DNA of 64,000 nucleotides from Anaerolineae bacterium (GCA_016926255.1 JAFGOY010000028.1:23781-87780), one strand, 5' to 3'. Positions 15,253-25,164 are shown, numbered from the stretch's first letter. Notes: a model not told the origin generated them from the letters alone. Translations and numbers: made by a program.

Positions 15253-17673
15253 ATGAAAACCAGGGATCGCGTCAAACTGTATGGATCAATTCTCACGTTT
15301 GCCGCGGCCTGTCTTCTGTTCGCCCCAAATCCACAGATAACAGATGCACCGCCGCTCGATCTCATCGGCCCTGATTCGATCATCTGGGCCTGCGCGATCG
15401 TCGTACTGTTTCAAGTGGCGATCATCGCGCTGATGATTCTCAACCATACGCGCCGCAAAAATATCCAAAAGGAGCTTTCCGCCAGCGTCGAACGCTACCA
15501 GTCGCTGTTCGATCACTCGCCGGAGGGGATCGGGCTTATTTCGCTGGACGGTAAATTTCTGGACTGCAACAGAGCAATGGAAGACCTGATCCGGCTGCCG
15601 AAAGCCAAGATCGTCGGGCGGCATTTCACCGGACTGGATATCCTGCCGAGCAAATCCATCTACCAGTTCCTGCGGTTGTATAAACGGCTGGAAAATGCGG
15701 AAGGCACCAATAACCTGGAATTGTATATCATCGACCGCGAGGGGCAGGTACGGTGGATCGAAGTGTTTGCCAGCCTGCTCAGGAAGAAGAACGTACCCCA
15801 AGCGGTGCAGGTGATCGTCCGCGACATCACCGAGCGAAAATGGGCCGAACACGCATCAAGCGAGGAGAAAGCCTTCGCGGAGGCCCTGCGCGATACGGCA
15901 GCGATGCTGAACAGCACCCTCGACCTGGACAAAGTCCTGAGCCGGGTGCTGGCGAACGTGTGGCGGGTGGTGTATCACGACGCGGCAAACATCATGCTGG
16001 TCGAGAACGGCATCGCCAGGGTGGTGGGGCACCGGGGTTATATGGAACGCGGGCTTGAAGCGGACGTGATGGCGGTTCGATACGAGGTCGCAAAGACTAC
16101 CAACCTGCAGCATATGACACAGACCAAAGACTGCCTCCTGATCAGCAACGTGCGGGAATACCCCGGCTGGATACTGGCCCCACATACCGAGTGGATACGG
16201 TCGAATCTCGGCGTACCGATCATCAGCACGACGGGAGAGGTGATCGGGTTCATCAACCTGGACAGCGAAATGGAAGGCTTCTTCACCCCCGAACACGCCG
16301 AACGACTCCAGGGATTCGCAACCCAGGCCGCGGTCGCGATCCGGAATGCACAGCTTTACGAGGCGGAGCAAAACCGGCGGCAGATCGCGGAGACACTCCA
16401 ACAGGCAACCGCCGTGTTGAATACTTCGCTGGAACTGGAAGAAGTCCTGAACCTGATCCTGGAACAACTGAGCAGCGTGATCGACTACGACAGTGCGGCG
16501 ATACAGCGGCTCGATGCAGGCAACAACACGCTGGTGATCCATGCCTGCCAGTATTTCGATCACCCGGATAAGGTAGTCGGGCTGAGGTTCCCAATCGAGC
16601 CGAAGTTCCCGAACATGCGTGTGGTCAGGGAGAGAAAGCCACTGGCCATCGACGACGTGACGGTCGACTACCCGCATTTTCAGGTCGAAGCCAACTCCTT
16701 CGAATCGGGTCATATCCGCTCGTGGCTGGGGGTTCCACTGATTGCCAGGGACAAGACGATCGGGATCATCACGCTCGACCGGAAAACCATTCACCCGTTC
16801 ACGGAAGAAGAAACCGGCATCGTGACGGCCTTCGCAAACCAAGCAGCGGTCGCCATCGAAAATGCGGCGTTATATGACAGCCTGGAGGGTCAAAATGCGC
16901 TGCTGGAGGAGCGGGTCAGAGAGCGGACGATCCAGTTAGAGGAAGCCAACAGACACCTGCGGAGGCTCAGCGAGTTGAAGGACGAATTCGTCGCCAACGT
17001 TTCACACGAGCTGCGCACCCCGATAGCCAATATCAAGCTGTACCATCACCTGCTGGGCTCGAAGCCGGAGAGCAGCGAAAAGTACCTCGCCACCTTGCAG
17101 CGCGAGACGAACCGGCTGGAAAAGATCGTCGAAGATATCCTCCACATCTCGCGCATCGACCAGGGTGAACTCAACCTGATGGCAACGTCGGTCGACCTGA
17201 ACTCGATAGCCGAGTCATACGTCACCGACCGGCAGGCACTGGCCAAAAATCGCCTCCTGACGCTCAACCTGGAAACCAATCAGAATATCCCACTGGTGCT
17301 GGCCGATCAGGGGATGCTGGGGCAGGTATTCAGCATCATCCTGACGAACGCGATCAACTACACGCCAGAAGAGGGACAAATCGATGTACGGGTAATTGAC
17401 GATGTGCGCGACGGCCAGCCGTGGGCAGGGTTCAGTATCAGCGACAGCGGGCCGGGCATTCCAGAAGACGAACGGGACAGGCTGTTCGAACGCTTCTTCA
17501 GGGGACTACATGCGCAGGATTCGGGCGTACCGGGAACCGGGCTTGGATTGTCCATCGCCAAGGAGATCATCGACCGACACGAGGGGCAGATCGAGGTGAC
17601 GTACCAGGGGATCAACGGGACGGGGGTCACCTTCACAGTATGGATACCTGCCTGTGACGAAGAAAGTGGGTAA
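15253..17673 (+). CDS. PAS-GAF-GAF sensor histidine kinase
   Basis: About 806 residues. Two membrane helices at the N terminus (about 11-27 and 42-65) with a very short external loop. A PAS domain follows (about 82-200, FDHSPEGIGLISLDGKFLDCN), then two GAF domains (about 214-372 and 384-545, each opening with a LNTSLELEEVL-like helix), a coiled coil, the HisKA box SHELRTPIANIKLY and a HATPase domain (NAINYTPEEG, SDSGPGIP, GTGLGLSIAKEI). The signal is probably intracellular. The upstream region contains a hairpin repeat, so I start at ATG 15253; its ribosome binding site is weak. No regulator follows directly. Confidence 0.9.
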   Translation: MKTRDRVKLYGSILTFAAACLLFAPNPQITDAPPLDLIGPDSIIWACAIVVLFQVAIIALMILNHTRRKNIQKELSASVERYQSLFDHSPEGIGLISLDGKFLDCNRAMEDLIRLPKAKIVGRHFTGLDILPSKSIYQFLRLYKRLENAEGTNNLELYIIDREGQVRWIEVFASLLRKKNVPQAVQVIVRDITERKWAEHASSEEKAFAEALRDTAAMLNSTLDLDKVLSRVLANVWRVVYHDAANIMLVENGIARVVGHRGYMERGLEADVMAVRYEVAKTTNLQHMTQTKDCLLISNVREYPGWILAPHTEWIRSNLGVPIISTTGEVIGFINLDSEMEGFFTPEHAERLQGFATQAAVAIRNAQLYEAEQNRRQIAETLQQATAVLNTSLELEEVLNLILEQLSSVIDYDSAAIQRLDAGNNTLVIHACQYFDHPDKVVGLRFPIEPKFPNMRVVRERKPLAIDDVTVDYPHFQVEANSFESGHIRSWLGVPLIARDKTIGIITLDRKTIHPFTEEETGIVTAFANQAAVAIENAALYDSLEGQNALLEERVRERTIQLEEANRHLRRLSELKDEFVANVSHELRTPIANIKLYHHLLGSKPESSEKYLATLQRETNRLEKIVEDILHISRIDQGELNLMATSVDLNSIAESYVTDRQALAKNRLLTLNLETNQNIPLVLADQGMLGQVFSIILTNAINYTPEEGQIDVRVIDDVRDGQPWAGFSISDSGPGIPEDERDRLFERFFRGLHAQDSGVPGTGLGLSIAKEIIDRHEGQIEVTYQGINGTGVTFTVWIPACDEESG

Positions 17674-17724
17674 TATTACAACGAATACGCGCACCGCCCC
17701 CAAAGAGACTGAGTTTGTATTATT

Positions 17725-17754
17725 CCCCGGCTAAAACGCCGGGCTAAAATCGAT
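17725..17754. repeat. CCGGGCTAAAATCGAT repeat
   Basis: CCCCGG-CTAAAACG-CCGGG followed by CTAAAATCGAT. The GGGCTAAAATCGAT end also occurs at 7651-7664, and a variant CCGGGCTAAAGATC occurs at 42299-42312. Placed between two kinase genes. Confidence 0.55.
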
Positions 17755-17911
17755 AGGTCGCCCTCAGGCAGGACGGAACCCTGACCCCTACGAGACGAGA
17801 TCGGGGATGGGAATCATCTGGAAGATTGTTGAATATTCGGGCACATGAACGGGTCGGCCCGGTTCATTGATCCGTACATACGACAAGGTCGATTAGCACA
17901 GGCAAAATCGA

Positions 17912-20900
17912 ATGACGGCCAAAGGTTTGTCAAAGCAAGAACTTATTGCAGAGTTAGAAGCAACACATGCCAGGCTTGCCCGATATGAGCAGGCAGGAGG
18001 CGATATCAACTTCGAGCAGGTGAAGAAGTACGGAAACGACCTGGCCCGAATCTATATCGTCGAGCGACAGAAGCACGATGAATTAAAGACAACGCTCAGG
18101 CAGCTCGACACGGTCATCGCCAGCATTCCGCACGGGCTGCTGGTCGTCGACGACAGCCTGACGGTGCAGAAGGCGAACAGTGCTTTTTGCGAGCTTTTTC
18201 AGAAGGACAGCGAAACCGTCATCGGAAAAACTCTCAACGAACTCAATCTGCCGGAGGGCATCGAAAAGGCGCTGCTGGAACTGACATCACCAGGAAGCGC
18301 CCGGAAAGTGATCGAGATTCAGATCGACGAGCCGGAATTCCTGGCGCTGCGGACGTGGGCGACCCGCCTGAACTCGGCAACATCGGGTGGCTGGCTGATC
18401 CTTGTCTACGATGAAACCACCCAGCAGCGTGTCGAAATAGCGCTGCTTGAGAGCCATCGAAAACTACAGGAAAGCGAAGAACAGTTCCGGTCACTGGTCG
18501 AGAACGCACTGGCCGGGATATTCGTCATCGACCACAATTTCCGGTTCATCTACGGCAATGACGAACTGGCCAGGTACCTGGGATACGAAAGAGAAGAACT
18601 GGTCGGGACGGATTTCCGCAAGTTGATCACCGAGAAATCACTCGGCATAGTAGTCGACAACTACAACCGGCGGCAGCGCGGAGAAGAAGACGTACCCAAT
18701 CGATACGAGTTCTCCGTGCTCCGCAAAGATGGCACAGAGCTGGACGTGGAGATCAGCGCGGCGATCACGAAAGACGTCAATGGCAACCCAATTACAATCG
18801 GGCAGCTGCTCGACATCACCGACAGGAAAAAAGCGATAGAAACATTGCAGACAAACGAACACTTCTTAGAGACCGTTTTTCAGGGTATCCGGGATGGGCT
18901 GGTCGTTCTCGACCGCGAAATGACCATCGTGCGGACTAACCACTGGATCGAAAAAATGCGGGCCGACAGGATGCCGCTGGTCGGGGAAAAATGCTATAAC
19001 GTATTCCATGAACTTGGCAAAATCTGCCCCTGGTGCCCCTCGGAAACGACAATGGAAACCGGTGAGGTCGAAACGTCAGTCGTTCAGGTAACAACCGCCG
19101 ACGCCGCCGACAGGTGGCTGGAAATAACATCGTTTCCGTTAATCGGCGATAACGGCGAAGTGACCAGTGTCGTCGAGCATGTGAAGGATATTACCGAGAA
19201 GAAGAATTACCAGGAATCGCTGGGCCGCTACGCCGAACGGCTCAACATTATGCGGGCCATCGATCAGGCGATCCTGACAGCACAATCACCGCAGGAGATC
19301 GCAAGCGGGGCGATCAGACACATCCAGACCCTCATTCCCTGCCAGCGGGGAAGCGTGGTCAATTTTGACCTGGAACTGGACATCTCGACGATGCTCGCCA
19401 CCCAGACCGACCTGGAGACGGAAGCCGACATCAATTACCAGGTCCCGCTGAAGGTGCTCAATATCGAGCCGCTGAAGAAGGGTGAAATCATCCACGAGGC
19501 CAATCTAGCCAACTTCACGGATGCACCGCCACCGCTCAGGCTACTGCAAAAAGAGGGAATCAAGACATACGCCATGATTCCAATGATTGCACAGGACGAG
19601 TTGATTGGTGCGTTGAACCTGGGAAAGACCATCGAGGAGCCGTTTACAAACGAGCAACTGGAGATCGCCCAGGAAGTAGCGAACGAACTCGCCATCGCCA
19701 TCCGACAGGCAAGACTGCACGAGGCGGAACGGCGGCAGCGCGTTCTGGCTCAGACACTTCAAAAGATGTATGAAAACATGGCGAGCCTGTCCGATCAATA
19801 CGAGATATTTTCGGCGGTCGTCAAGAGCCTGTCCGAACTGGTGGAGTTCGACCGGGCGGTGGTGCTGCTGACTGAGAAGGAACAGGCGCGGATCGCTGGT
19901 ACATATGGTTACCCGACCCCCTCGACCCTGCTGGGAACGACCTACCAGTATGAAGAGAACGAGGTGATGCGCACGGTGCTTTCGTCAGGAGAGATGATCG
20001 CCCTGACACGCGGCGAGAACGAGAATTGGGACCCTCAACTGCCCTGTATAGAGCCTGAGGCAAAGCTGTGGATCGGCATTCCGCTGACCAGCGGCGACGC
20101 GATAATCGGAATGCTCTGCCTTACCAGCGATCACCAGGAGAAATACCCGGCCTACAGCTACCAGACGATCCGGGATTTTCTGCAACCGGCGATTCTATCA
20201 ATAGAAAAAAATCGCATTCTCACCGAACTGGACAGCAGCCTGAGCACGCTGCGCGAGGCCCAGGAACACCTGACACGCTCAGCGCGGCTGTCGGTGGCCG
20301 GGGAACTGGCGGCAGGGGTCGCGCACCAGATTAACAACCCGCTGACGACGATCATCGCCCAGACGTACCTGCTGTCGAAGAAGCTGGAACACGATTCGAA
20401 TGCCTATGCCGCAGCGGAAGCGATCAAGAGAGCGGCTTACCGGGCCGGGACGGTCGTGCAGCGGATGCTCGACCTCACCCGAACACGGCCTTACAACATG
20501 CAGATGGTCGATGTCGGCGAATCGGTAGCCAACGCGGTCGACCTGATCCGGTCGCAAATCGAGCCACATATCGCCAAAATGACCCTCAAAACCGATCCCA
20601 ACCTGCCAATGATCCGGGCCAGCGAACCGCACCTGGAAGACGTCTGGCTGAACCTGATCCTGAATGCGAGGGACATTGTGATAGGTCAGCCTGATGGTAT
20701 AATAGAAATCACGACCAGCTTTGAACCAGAAAATAACGTGATTGCGGTTTCGGTAAGAGATAATGGTGCCGGTATTCCGGACGAAGATATCGATCAAATC
20801 TTCGAGCCATTTTTCACCACAAAGGAACACGGTACCGGTCTGGGGCTGGCAATCTGCCAGGAAATTGTGAGACATCACAACGGAACGTTAACAGTCGAGA

Positions 20901-20980
20901 GCACGCCGGGCAAGGGCACGACATTCACAACACGGCTCCCTATTTCAGAACCGACAACTACCTACGCGGAAAACAGATAG
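17912..20980 (+). CDS. Soluble multi-PAS/GAF histidine kinase
   Basis: A 1022-residue kinase with no membrane helix. Order: N-terminal coiled coil (1-60), PAS1 (about 60-185), PAS2 (188-310, SLVENALAGIFVIDHNFRFIY), PAS3 (312-430), GAF1 (435-600), GAF2 (615-770), a HisKA variant GVAHQINNPLTTI with the phosphoacceptor His, and a HATPase domain (NLILNARDI, RDNGAGIP, GTGLGLAICQEI). PAS3 contains a four-residue-spaced Cys cluster CPWCP plus an upstream Cys (CYNVF), a possible metal, redox or cofactor site. The OmpR-type regulator 118 bp downstream is the likely partner. Confidence 0.9.
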   Translation: MTAKGLSKQELIAELEATHARLARYEQAGGDINFEQVKKYGNDLARIYIVERQKHDELKTTLRQLDTVIASIPHGLLVVDDSLTVQKANSAFCELFQKDSETVIGKTLNELNLPEGIEKALLELTSPGSARKVIEIQIDEPEFLALRTWATRLNSATSGGWLILVYDETTQQRVEIALLESHRKLQESEEQFRSLVENALAGIFVIDHNFRFIYGNDELARYLGYEREELVGTDFRKLITEKSLGIVVDNYNRRQRGEEDVPNRYEFSVLRKDGTELDVEISAAITKDVNGNPITIGQLLDITDRKKAIETLQTNEHFLETVFQGIRDGLVVLDREMTIVRTNHWIEKMRADRMPLVGEKCYNVFHELGKICPWCPSETTMETGEVETSVVQVTTADAADRWLEITSFPLIGDNGEVTSVVEHVKDITEKKNYQESLGRYAERLNIMRAIDQAILTAQSPQEIASGAIRHIQTLIPCQRGSVVNFDLELDISTMLATQTDLETEADINYQVPLKVLNIEPLKKGEIIHEANLANFTDAPPPLRLLQKEGIKTYAMIPMIAQDELIGALNLGKTIEEPFTNEQLEIAQEVANELAIAIRQARLHEAERRQRVLAQTLQKMYENMASLSDQYEIFSAVVKSLSELVEFDRAVVLLTEKEQARIAGTYGYPTPSTLLGTTYQYEENEVMRTVLSSGEMIALTRGENENWDPQLPCIEPEAKLWIGIPLTSGDAIIGMLCLTSDHQEKYPAYSYQTIRDFLQPAILSIEKNRILTELDSSLSTLREAQEHLTRSARLSVAGELAAGVAHQINNPLTTIIAQTYLLSKKLEHDSNAYAAAEAIKRAAYRAGTVVQRMLDLTRTRPYNMQMVDVGESVANAVDLIRSQIEPHIAKMTLKTDPNLPMIRASEPHLEDVWLNLILNARDIVIGQPDGIIEITTSFEPENNVIAVSVRDNGAGIPDEDIDQIFEPFFTTKEHGTGLGLAICQEIVRHHNGTLTVESTPGKGTTFTTRLPISEPTTTYAENR

Positions 20981-21098
20981 CCCGGTCCAGTCAAACATTG
21001 TCTCCGGTCAATACACACCCGGCAGCCGGGCCAACCTCCGGGTTGGTCATGATTCGCTGCCGCCGGCAACCTGATACAGATGGAAAGTCGGCAGACCT

Positions 21099-21794
21099 AT
21101 GGCGCACATTCTGGTAGTTGACGACGAAAAGGAAGTCCTCGATTCGATCAAGGGCGTGCTTGAAGATGCCGGGTTCACCGTCAGTTCGGCAAACGACGGC
21201 CTGACCGCCCTGGAGATGCTGGAACAGAATGCGTTTGACCTGGTGGTTCTCGACATCATCATGCCGGAAGTGAATGGGCTGGAAGTCTGCCGCCGCATCC
21301 GGGCGAACCCGCACCTGGCACTGATACCGGTGCTGTTTCTCACCGCGATGGGACGGGTGACCGACATCGCCGAGGGATTGGACGCCGGAGGCGACGATTA
21401 CCTCACCAAACCGTTCGAAGTGATCGAACTGCCTGCCCGTGTGCGAGCGCTGCTGCGCCGTGCGCCCGGCGGCACGCTGGACGCCGACAACGATTATCTC
21501 TCCACGAATACCATTCATCTCCACACTTCGCGCCCGGAAGCGAAAGTCGGCGACCGGGTGATCGAACTGACGCCAACCGAACACCGGCTGCTGCGCTACC
21601 TGATCATCAACCAGGGGCAGCCGGTATCGACCAACCGGCTGCTGGAAGACGTCTGGGAATACCCCAGCGGGGTCGGCGACCCGCAACTGGTGCGGGTACA
21701 TATCAACAACCTGCGCAGCAAGCTGTCGGGCGGTGACGAGGGAAAGCCGATCATCCGGAATTTGCATGGCAAGGGATACCTGGTCGACGATTAA
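21099..21794 (+). CDS. OmpR/PhoB-family response regulator
   Basis: A 231-residue regulator. Receiver: VVDDEKE, LVVLDIIMPEVNGLEV with the acceptor Asp, FLTAMGR, YLTKPFE. The C-terminal winged helix (about 140-231) carries VIELTPTEHRLLRYLI and VRVHINNLRSKL, and ends with GKGYLVDD. It is the only DNA-binding regulator near the two large PAS/GAF kinases and probably serves the one at 17912-20980. Confidence 0.92.
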   Translation: MAHILVVDDEKEVLDSIKGVLEDAGFTVSSANDGLTALEMLEQNAFDLVVLDIIMPEVNGLEVCRRIRANPHLALIPVLFLTAMGRVTDIAEGLDAGGDDYLTKPFEVIELPARVRALLRRAPGGTLDADNDYLSTNTIHLHTSRPEAKVGDRVIELTPTEHRLLRYLIINQGQPVSTNRLLEDVWEYPSGVGDPQLVRVHINNLRSKLSGGDEGKPIIRNLHGKGYLVDD

Positions 21795-22316
21795 AAACCT
21801 ATCCGGAAATTCGCTTCGTTTATTTTGGATAGATAGAAGACCTACAAGCCGGCCCTCACCCTAAATCCCTCTCCCTCATGGAGAGGGACTTTGATTCACG
21901 AGAGAGTGCAGATAGTTATTCCCCTGTTTTTTCCAGTCCAGTATGTCTCTTTGATCAAGTGACTCTCGATTTTGCGCATGGATTATCAGCCTTCGGCAAA
22001 ACGTCCCTTCCCCACAGGAGGCGATCAGGTTGGGCTGATTTATCGCACGAGGGCGGGGTAGGTACAATCTTCAGTCGTCTAAGCCTCGCCCCGACCGGCG
22101 GATCGAATTGTTTCACCCGGTTGAAATCCACGCGGGGGCGATCACACAGGGTCAAATGAGCGGCCTGTTACGATTTCGTAATCAATAAATTAATGCTTGT
22201 TTATACTTTTGCCCCACCATCTATGGTATTTATCAAGCAAGGACAGAACTTTCATTCCTGGATTGGTAAAGCGAAAAGCTATCGGTATGTGTCAGAGGGC
22301 GTGGAATTTAATCATA
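21795..22316. other. Intergenic region with a CCCTCTCC hairpin; possible lost kinase 5' end
   Basis: About 520 bp with no convincing gene. A hairpin CCCTCTCC-CTCAT-GGAGAGGG (21868-21888) sits in the CCCTCACCCTAAATCCCTCTCC context common in intergenic DNA of many bacteria. A CGCCCCGACCGGCGGAT stretch follows further on. The downstream kinase fragment lacks its N-terminal half, so this DNA may have replaced it. Confidence 0.5.
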
Positions 22317-22979
22317 ATGGCAAGTAATCGCAAGTGGAACGTACAGCCAATCATGTCGAACAACCAAGTCGTATATACATGGAAATCGTCCCCGGTTGAG
22401 ACGCCACACAGTCAATCCAGACAACAAGCAACGACGGCGAAGTCAATGAGGCGAATTACTCAGAACTACCTCATGCTAGCAAAATTAGAACACTCCGATT
22501 TCAAACTAAAACTCGCTTTTACCGATCCCATCCGCGACATCATCACACCGGTCTGGGCACAGTTCGTAGACAGTTTCAACGAGCGCAACCAGATTTGCCG
22601 GATCAGAAGCGACGGTTCTCAAAGGCTGATATGGGCAGACGAGGAACTGCTCAAGTTCGTCATCGAGAACCTGCTTGATAACGCGACCAAGTACGGCGAG
22701 GCTGAAGGAAAACTGGTAATCAGCGTCAGCGAACGCGGTCCGGTTGACGAATTCAGCGTATGGAACAGCGGGCCAGGCATCGAAAACGGCGACCTGGAAC
22801 GTATCTTCGAACGATTTACCCGGGGAAGAAACCTCTCTCCAAAAGACGGTGCGGGAATAGGGCTGTATCTTTCACGCAAGATCATCGAGGCACATGGGGG
22901 ACATATCTGGGCCGAATCAAAACCCGGCTCATGGACAAATATCGTATTCACAATCCCGAAACGGGGATTCACCGACTGA
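22317..22979 (+). CDS. Headless histidine kinase: HATPase domain without phosphoacceptor His
   Basis: About 220 residues; start uncertain (ATG 22317, 22353 or 22446, none with a good ribosome binding site). The ATPase domain is intact: N box (NLLDNATKYGEAEG), G1 (WNSGPGIE), F box (IFERFTRG), G2 (GAGIGLYLSRKII). Before it only the second helix of a HisKA domain is recognisable (RRITQNYLMLAKLEHSDF); the H-box helix with the His is missing, as are sensor and membrane regions. It could be a decayed kinase or a protein working on another kinase's His. A receiver follows at 23102. Confidence 0.65.
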   Translation: MASNRKWNVQPIMSNNQVVYTWKSSPVETPHSQSRQQATTAKSMRRITQNYLMLAKLEHSDFKLKLAFTDPIRDIITPVWAQFVDSFNERNQICRIRSDGSQRLIWADEELLKFVIENLLDNATKYGEAEGKLVISVSERGPVDEFSVWNSGPGIENGDLERIFERFTRGRNLSPKDGAGIGLYLSRKIIEAHGGHIWAESKPGSWTNIVFTIPKRGFTD

Positions 22980-23101
22980 TCCGGCTCAACCGGATTGCCG
23001 ACCAATTTGTCGAAGTCGAAGCCAGTTGATGGAATAAATACCGGTGTAATAACCGAGAGACTATCAAGCATCAAACTCGAAGGGATTTTCCGGACGAAAT
23101 T

Positions 23102-23488
23102 ATGACCGAGATACTAGTTGTCGAGGACAGCCCAACAATTATCAGCACAGTCGAGCAGTTCCTGCAGATGCAGGGCTACGGCGTGCATGTTGCCCGTGAC
23201 GGTCTTTCGGCACTGGCCGCCGTACGCGCATTAGCGCCAAAACTGGTACTTCTGGACATCATGCTCCCCAAAGTCGACGGTTTTGAAGTGCTGAATGTCA
23301 TCAGGAACAACCCAAATTATGACCAGATGCCGATCATCATGATGTCGGCGCTGACCAATCCTGAGGACGTGGAACGCGCCTATTCCGTCGGAGCAGACGA
23401 TTACATTAAAAAGCCGTTTACCGAAACCGACCTGCTGGACGTCGTCAAGCAGCACTTCATAAACGGGCGAAAAGTCCAGGCCATCTGA
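23102..23488 (+). CDS. CheY-like response regulator
   Basis: A 128-residue receiver: VVEDSPT, acceptor Asp in LVLLDIMLPKVDGF, MMSALTN, YIKKPFT. The VEDSPT opening and short length resemble PilG/PixG-type CheY proteins. It lies between the headless kinase and the M16 peptidase, about 20 bp before the latter, and may be the first gene of the chemosensory cluster. Confidence 0.9.
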   Translation: MTEILVVEDSPTIISTVEQFLQMQGYGVHVARDGLSALAAVRALAPKLVLLDIMLPKVDGFEVLNVIRNNPNYDQMPIIMMSALTNPEDVERAYSVGADDYIKKPFTETDLLDVVKQHFINGRKVQAI

Positions 23489-23507
23489 CCAGCGGATACA
23501 GGCAACC

Positions 23508-24872
23508 ATGCAAAACGACCACGTACAGAAAACAGTCCTCGAAAACGGCATCCGCGTCTTAAGCGAACGGATGGAAGGCACGCGCTCGGCGAGCATCGGG
23601 GTGCTGGTCGATGTTGGATCGAAGGATGAATCCGACAGCGAACGTGGTTATGCGCACTTCCTGGAACACATGCTGTTCCAGGGAACAGGCGAACGGGACG
23701 CACAGGCAATCGCCGAGATGATGGAGATCGGCGGGGGGGCAATCGGAGCGTTTACGGCACGCGATTACACCGTCTACCACGCGACCATCCTCGACGACTA
23801 CATCCCGTTTGCGCTCGAAGTGCTGGGCGACATGCTGGGCAACAGCGTGCTGCCCGAAGAAGCACTGAACCGCCAGCGCACAGTGATCCTGAACGAGATC
23901 GCCGGGCAGGTCAACCCGATGCGAATCGCCAACACCAGCCTCAAAAAAGCCCTCTGGCCGCAAAACCCGCTGGGTTTCCCAACCGCCGGAACCAGAGAAA
24001 GCATCGACCAACTGACACGGGAAACCCTGCTTGATTTCATGCATAAAACCTATTCGGCCAACCGGCTGGTATTGGCCGCAGCAGGAAATATCGATCACCA
24101 GCTATTCGTCGAACAGGCGCGAGACAGCTTCTGGCAGATACAGAGACGCGAACCTCCCACCCCACCCCCATCCCCATCACCTACATCAAACATCGTCACT
24201 GCTACCCCACGCGATCTCCAACAAGTCTACTTCGCCGCCGCATGGCCCGCACCTCCTTACACCGATCCCGACCGCTACGCCTGGCACCTGTTCACTACCC
24301 TATTCGGGGGTGGATCGAACTCGCGCCTGTATCGACGACTACGAGAAGAAATGGGAATGGTCTACCACATCGCCGCAGAATACCAGGCGTATGGCGCAAC
24401 CGGCGCGATGGTGGTCGAAGGGGCGACCGGCCCACAGACATTGGTCCCGGTGCTGGCAAGCATGCTAATCGAACTGGCACGAATGGCCGAAGACGCCGTC
24501 GACCCGGACGCCCACCACCGGGCAGCCCAGTCGATGATCAGCCAGCACCTTGTATCGGGCGACTCAGCTTATGTACGGATGAGCCGGTTGGCCCTGCAGG
24601 AACTGTATTTCAAACAGATCGTCCCCAGCGATGCAGTGATCCATGAATTGCAGCACCAGTCAGCCGACTCGGCGCAGAAGATCGCCATGCAGCTGGCCAG
24701 CGGCGACCTGCCGACCATCGCGCTCGTCGGGCCGATCGGTGAGGGACTGCTCCAGCAGGTGGGGATGATGCTTTCAGACTTTGGAGGCACGCCAACACTG
24801 GCGTATTCATCGAATGGACGGCAGCCAGCAGCAGTGCAGGCAGCCAGCGAACAGGCAATTCAAGACAGGTGA
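23508..24872 (+). CDS. M16-family zinc metallopeptidase
   Basis: A 454-residue single-unit M16B peptidase, related to mitochondrial processing peptidase beta and YmxG. The inverted zinc motif is H50-F-L-E53-H54, followed by QRTVILNEI, about 75 residues on, with the third zinc ligand Glu. The second half, non-catalytic in the family, begins after a Pro/Ser-rich linker (PPTPPPSPSPTS, about residue 220). No signal peptide is visible, so it should be cytoplasmic. It starts 20 bp after the receiver gene and is followed closely by a 51-residue gene, placing it in the chemosensory transcript. Members usually act in pairs or homodimers. Confidence 0.9.
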   Translation: MQNDHVQKTVLENGIRVLSERMEGTRSASIGVLVDVGSKDESDSERGYAHFLEHMLFQGTGERDAQAIAEMMEIGGGAIGAFTARDYTVYHATILDDYIPFALEVLGDMLGNSVLPEEALNRQRTVILNEIAGQVNPMRIANTSLKKALWPQNPLGFPTAGTRESIDQLTRETLLDFMHKTYSANRLVLAAAGNIDHQLFVEQARDSFWQIQRREPPTPPPSPSPTSNIVTATPRDLQQVYFAAAWPAPPYTDPDRYAWHLFTTLFGGGSNSRLYRRLREEMGMVYHIAAEYQAYGATGAMVVEGATGPQTLVPVLASMLIELARMAEDAVDPDAHHRAAQSMISQHLVSGDSAYVRMSRLALQELYFKQIVPSDAVIHELQHQSADSAQKIAMQLASGDLPTIALVGPIGEGLLQQVGMMLSDFGGTPTLAYSSNGRQPAAVQAASEQAIQDR

Positions 24873-24913
24873 CTTTCATTCCAACATTCCAAATTTCAAT
24901 CAGGAGGACAATC

Positions 24914-25069
24914 ATGCCATTGGATGAAAATGTAAAGAAGAACTGGGAAAAACTACAAGAGAAGTACAACTACCCGGTAGATGCAATGGGTCGGCCTATC
25001 GACCCGAACGACCAGGAAACCCTGAAAGTCTGGCAGGAAGAGGGTATCGACAACTTCATGCAGAAATAG
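24914..25069 (+). CDS. Small acidic protein of 51 residues, unknown function
   Basis: A 51-residue protein starting at an ATG with a perfect AGGAGG six nucleotides upstream, which strongly supports expression. It is rich in Asn, Asp, Glu and Lys, has no hydrophobic segment and no Cys, and contains the phrase YPVDAMGRPIDPNDQETL. I do not recognise the family. It sits between the M16 peptidase and a CheY-like gene. Extending it to the ATG/GTG region near 24869 would overlap the peptidase stop and bypass the ribosome binding site. Confidence 0.7.
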   Translation: MPLDENVKKNWEKLQEKYNYPVDAMGRPIDPNDQETLKVWQEEGIDNFMQK

Positions 25070-25077
25070 CCTGTCGA

Positions 25078-25164
25078 CAACGGGGGCCAGGCCATCACCC
25101 ACCATCGTCAACCTACCACTCGCCCACCGTCACCTGTACCCCAACCCCGGTCTGGCCCCCGTTG
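25078..25164 (+). promoter_or_regulatory. Long-loop hairpin with a C-rich, G-poor loop
   Basis: A 13-bp inverted repeat CAACGGGGGCCAG (25078-25090) / CTGGCCCCCGTTG (25152-25164) encloses about 61 nt that are very rich in C and poor in G on the + strand. Such C-rich single-stranded RNA resembles a Rho-loading site. It lies in the gap between the 51-residue gene and the next receiver and may attenuate transcription inside the cluster. Confidence 0.4.
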
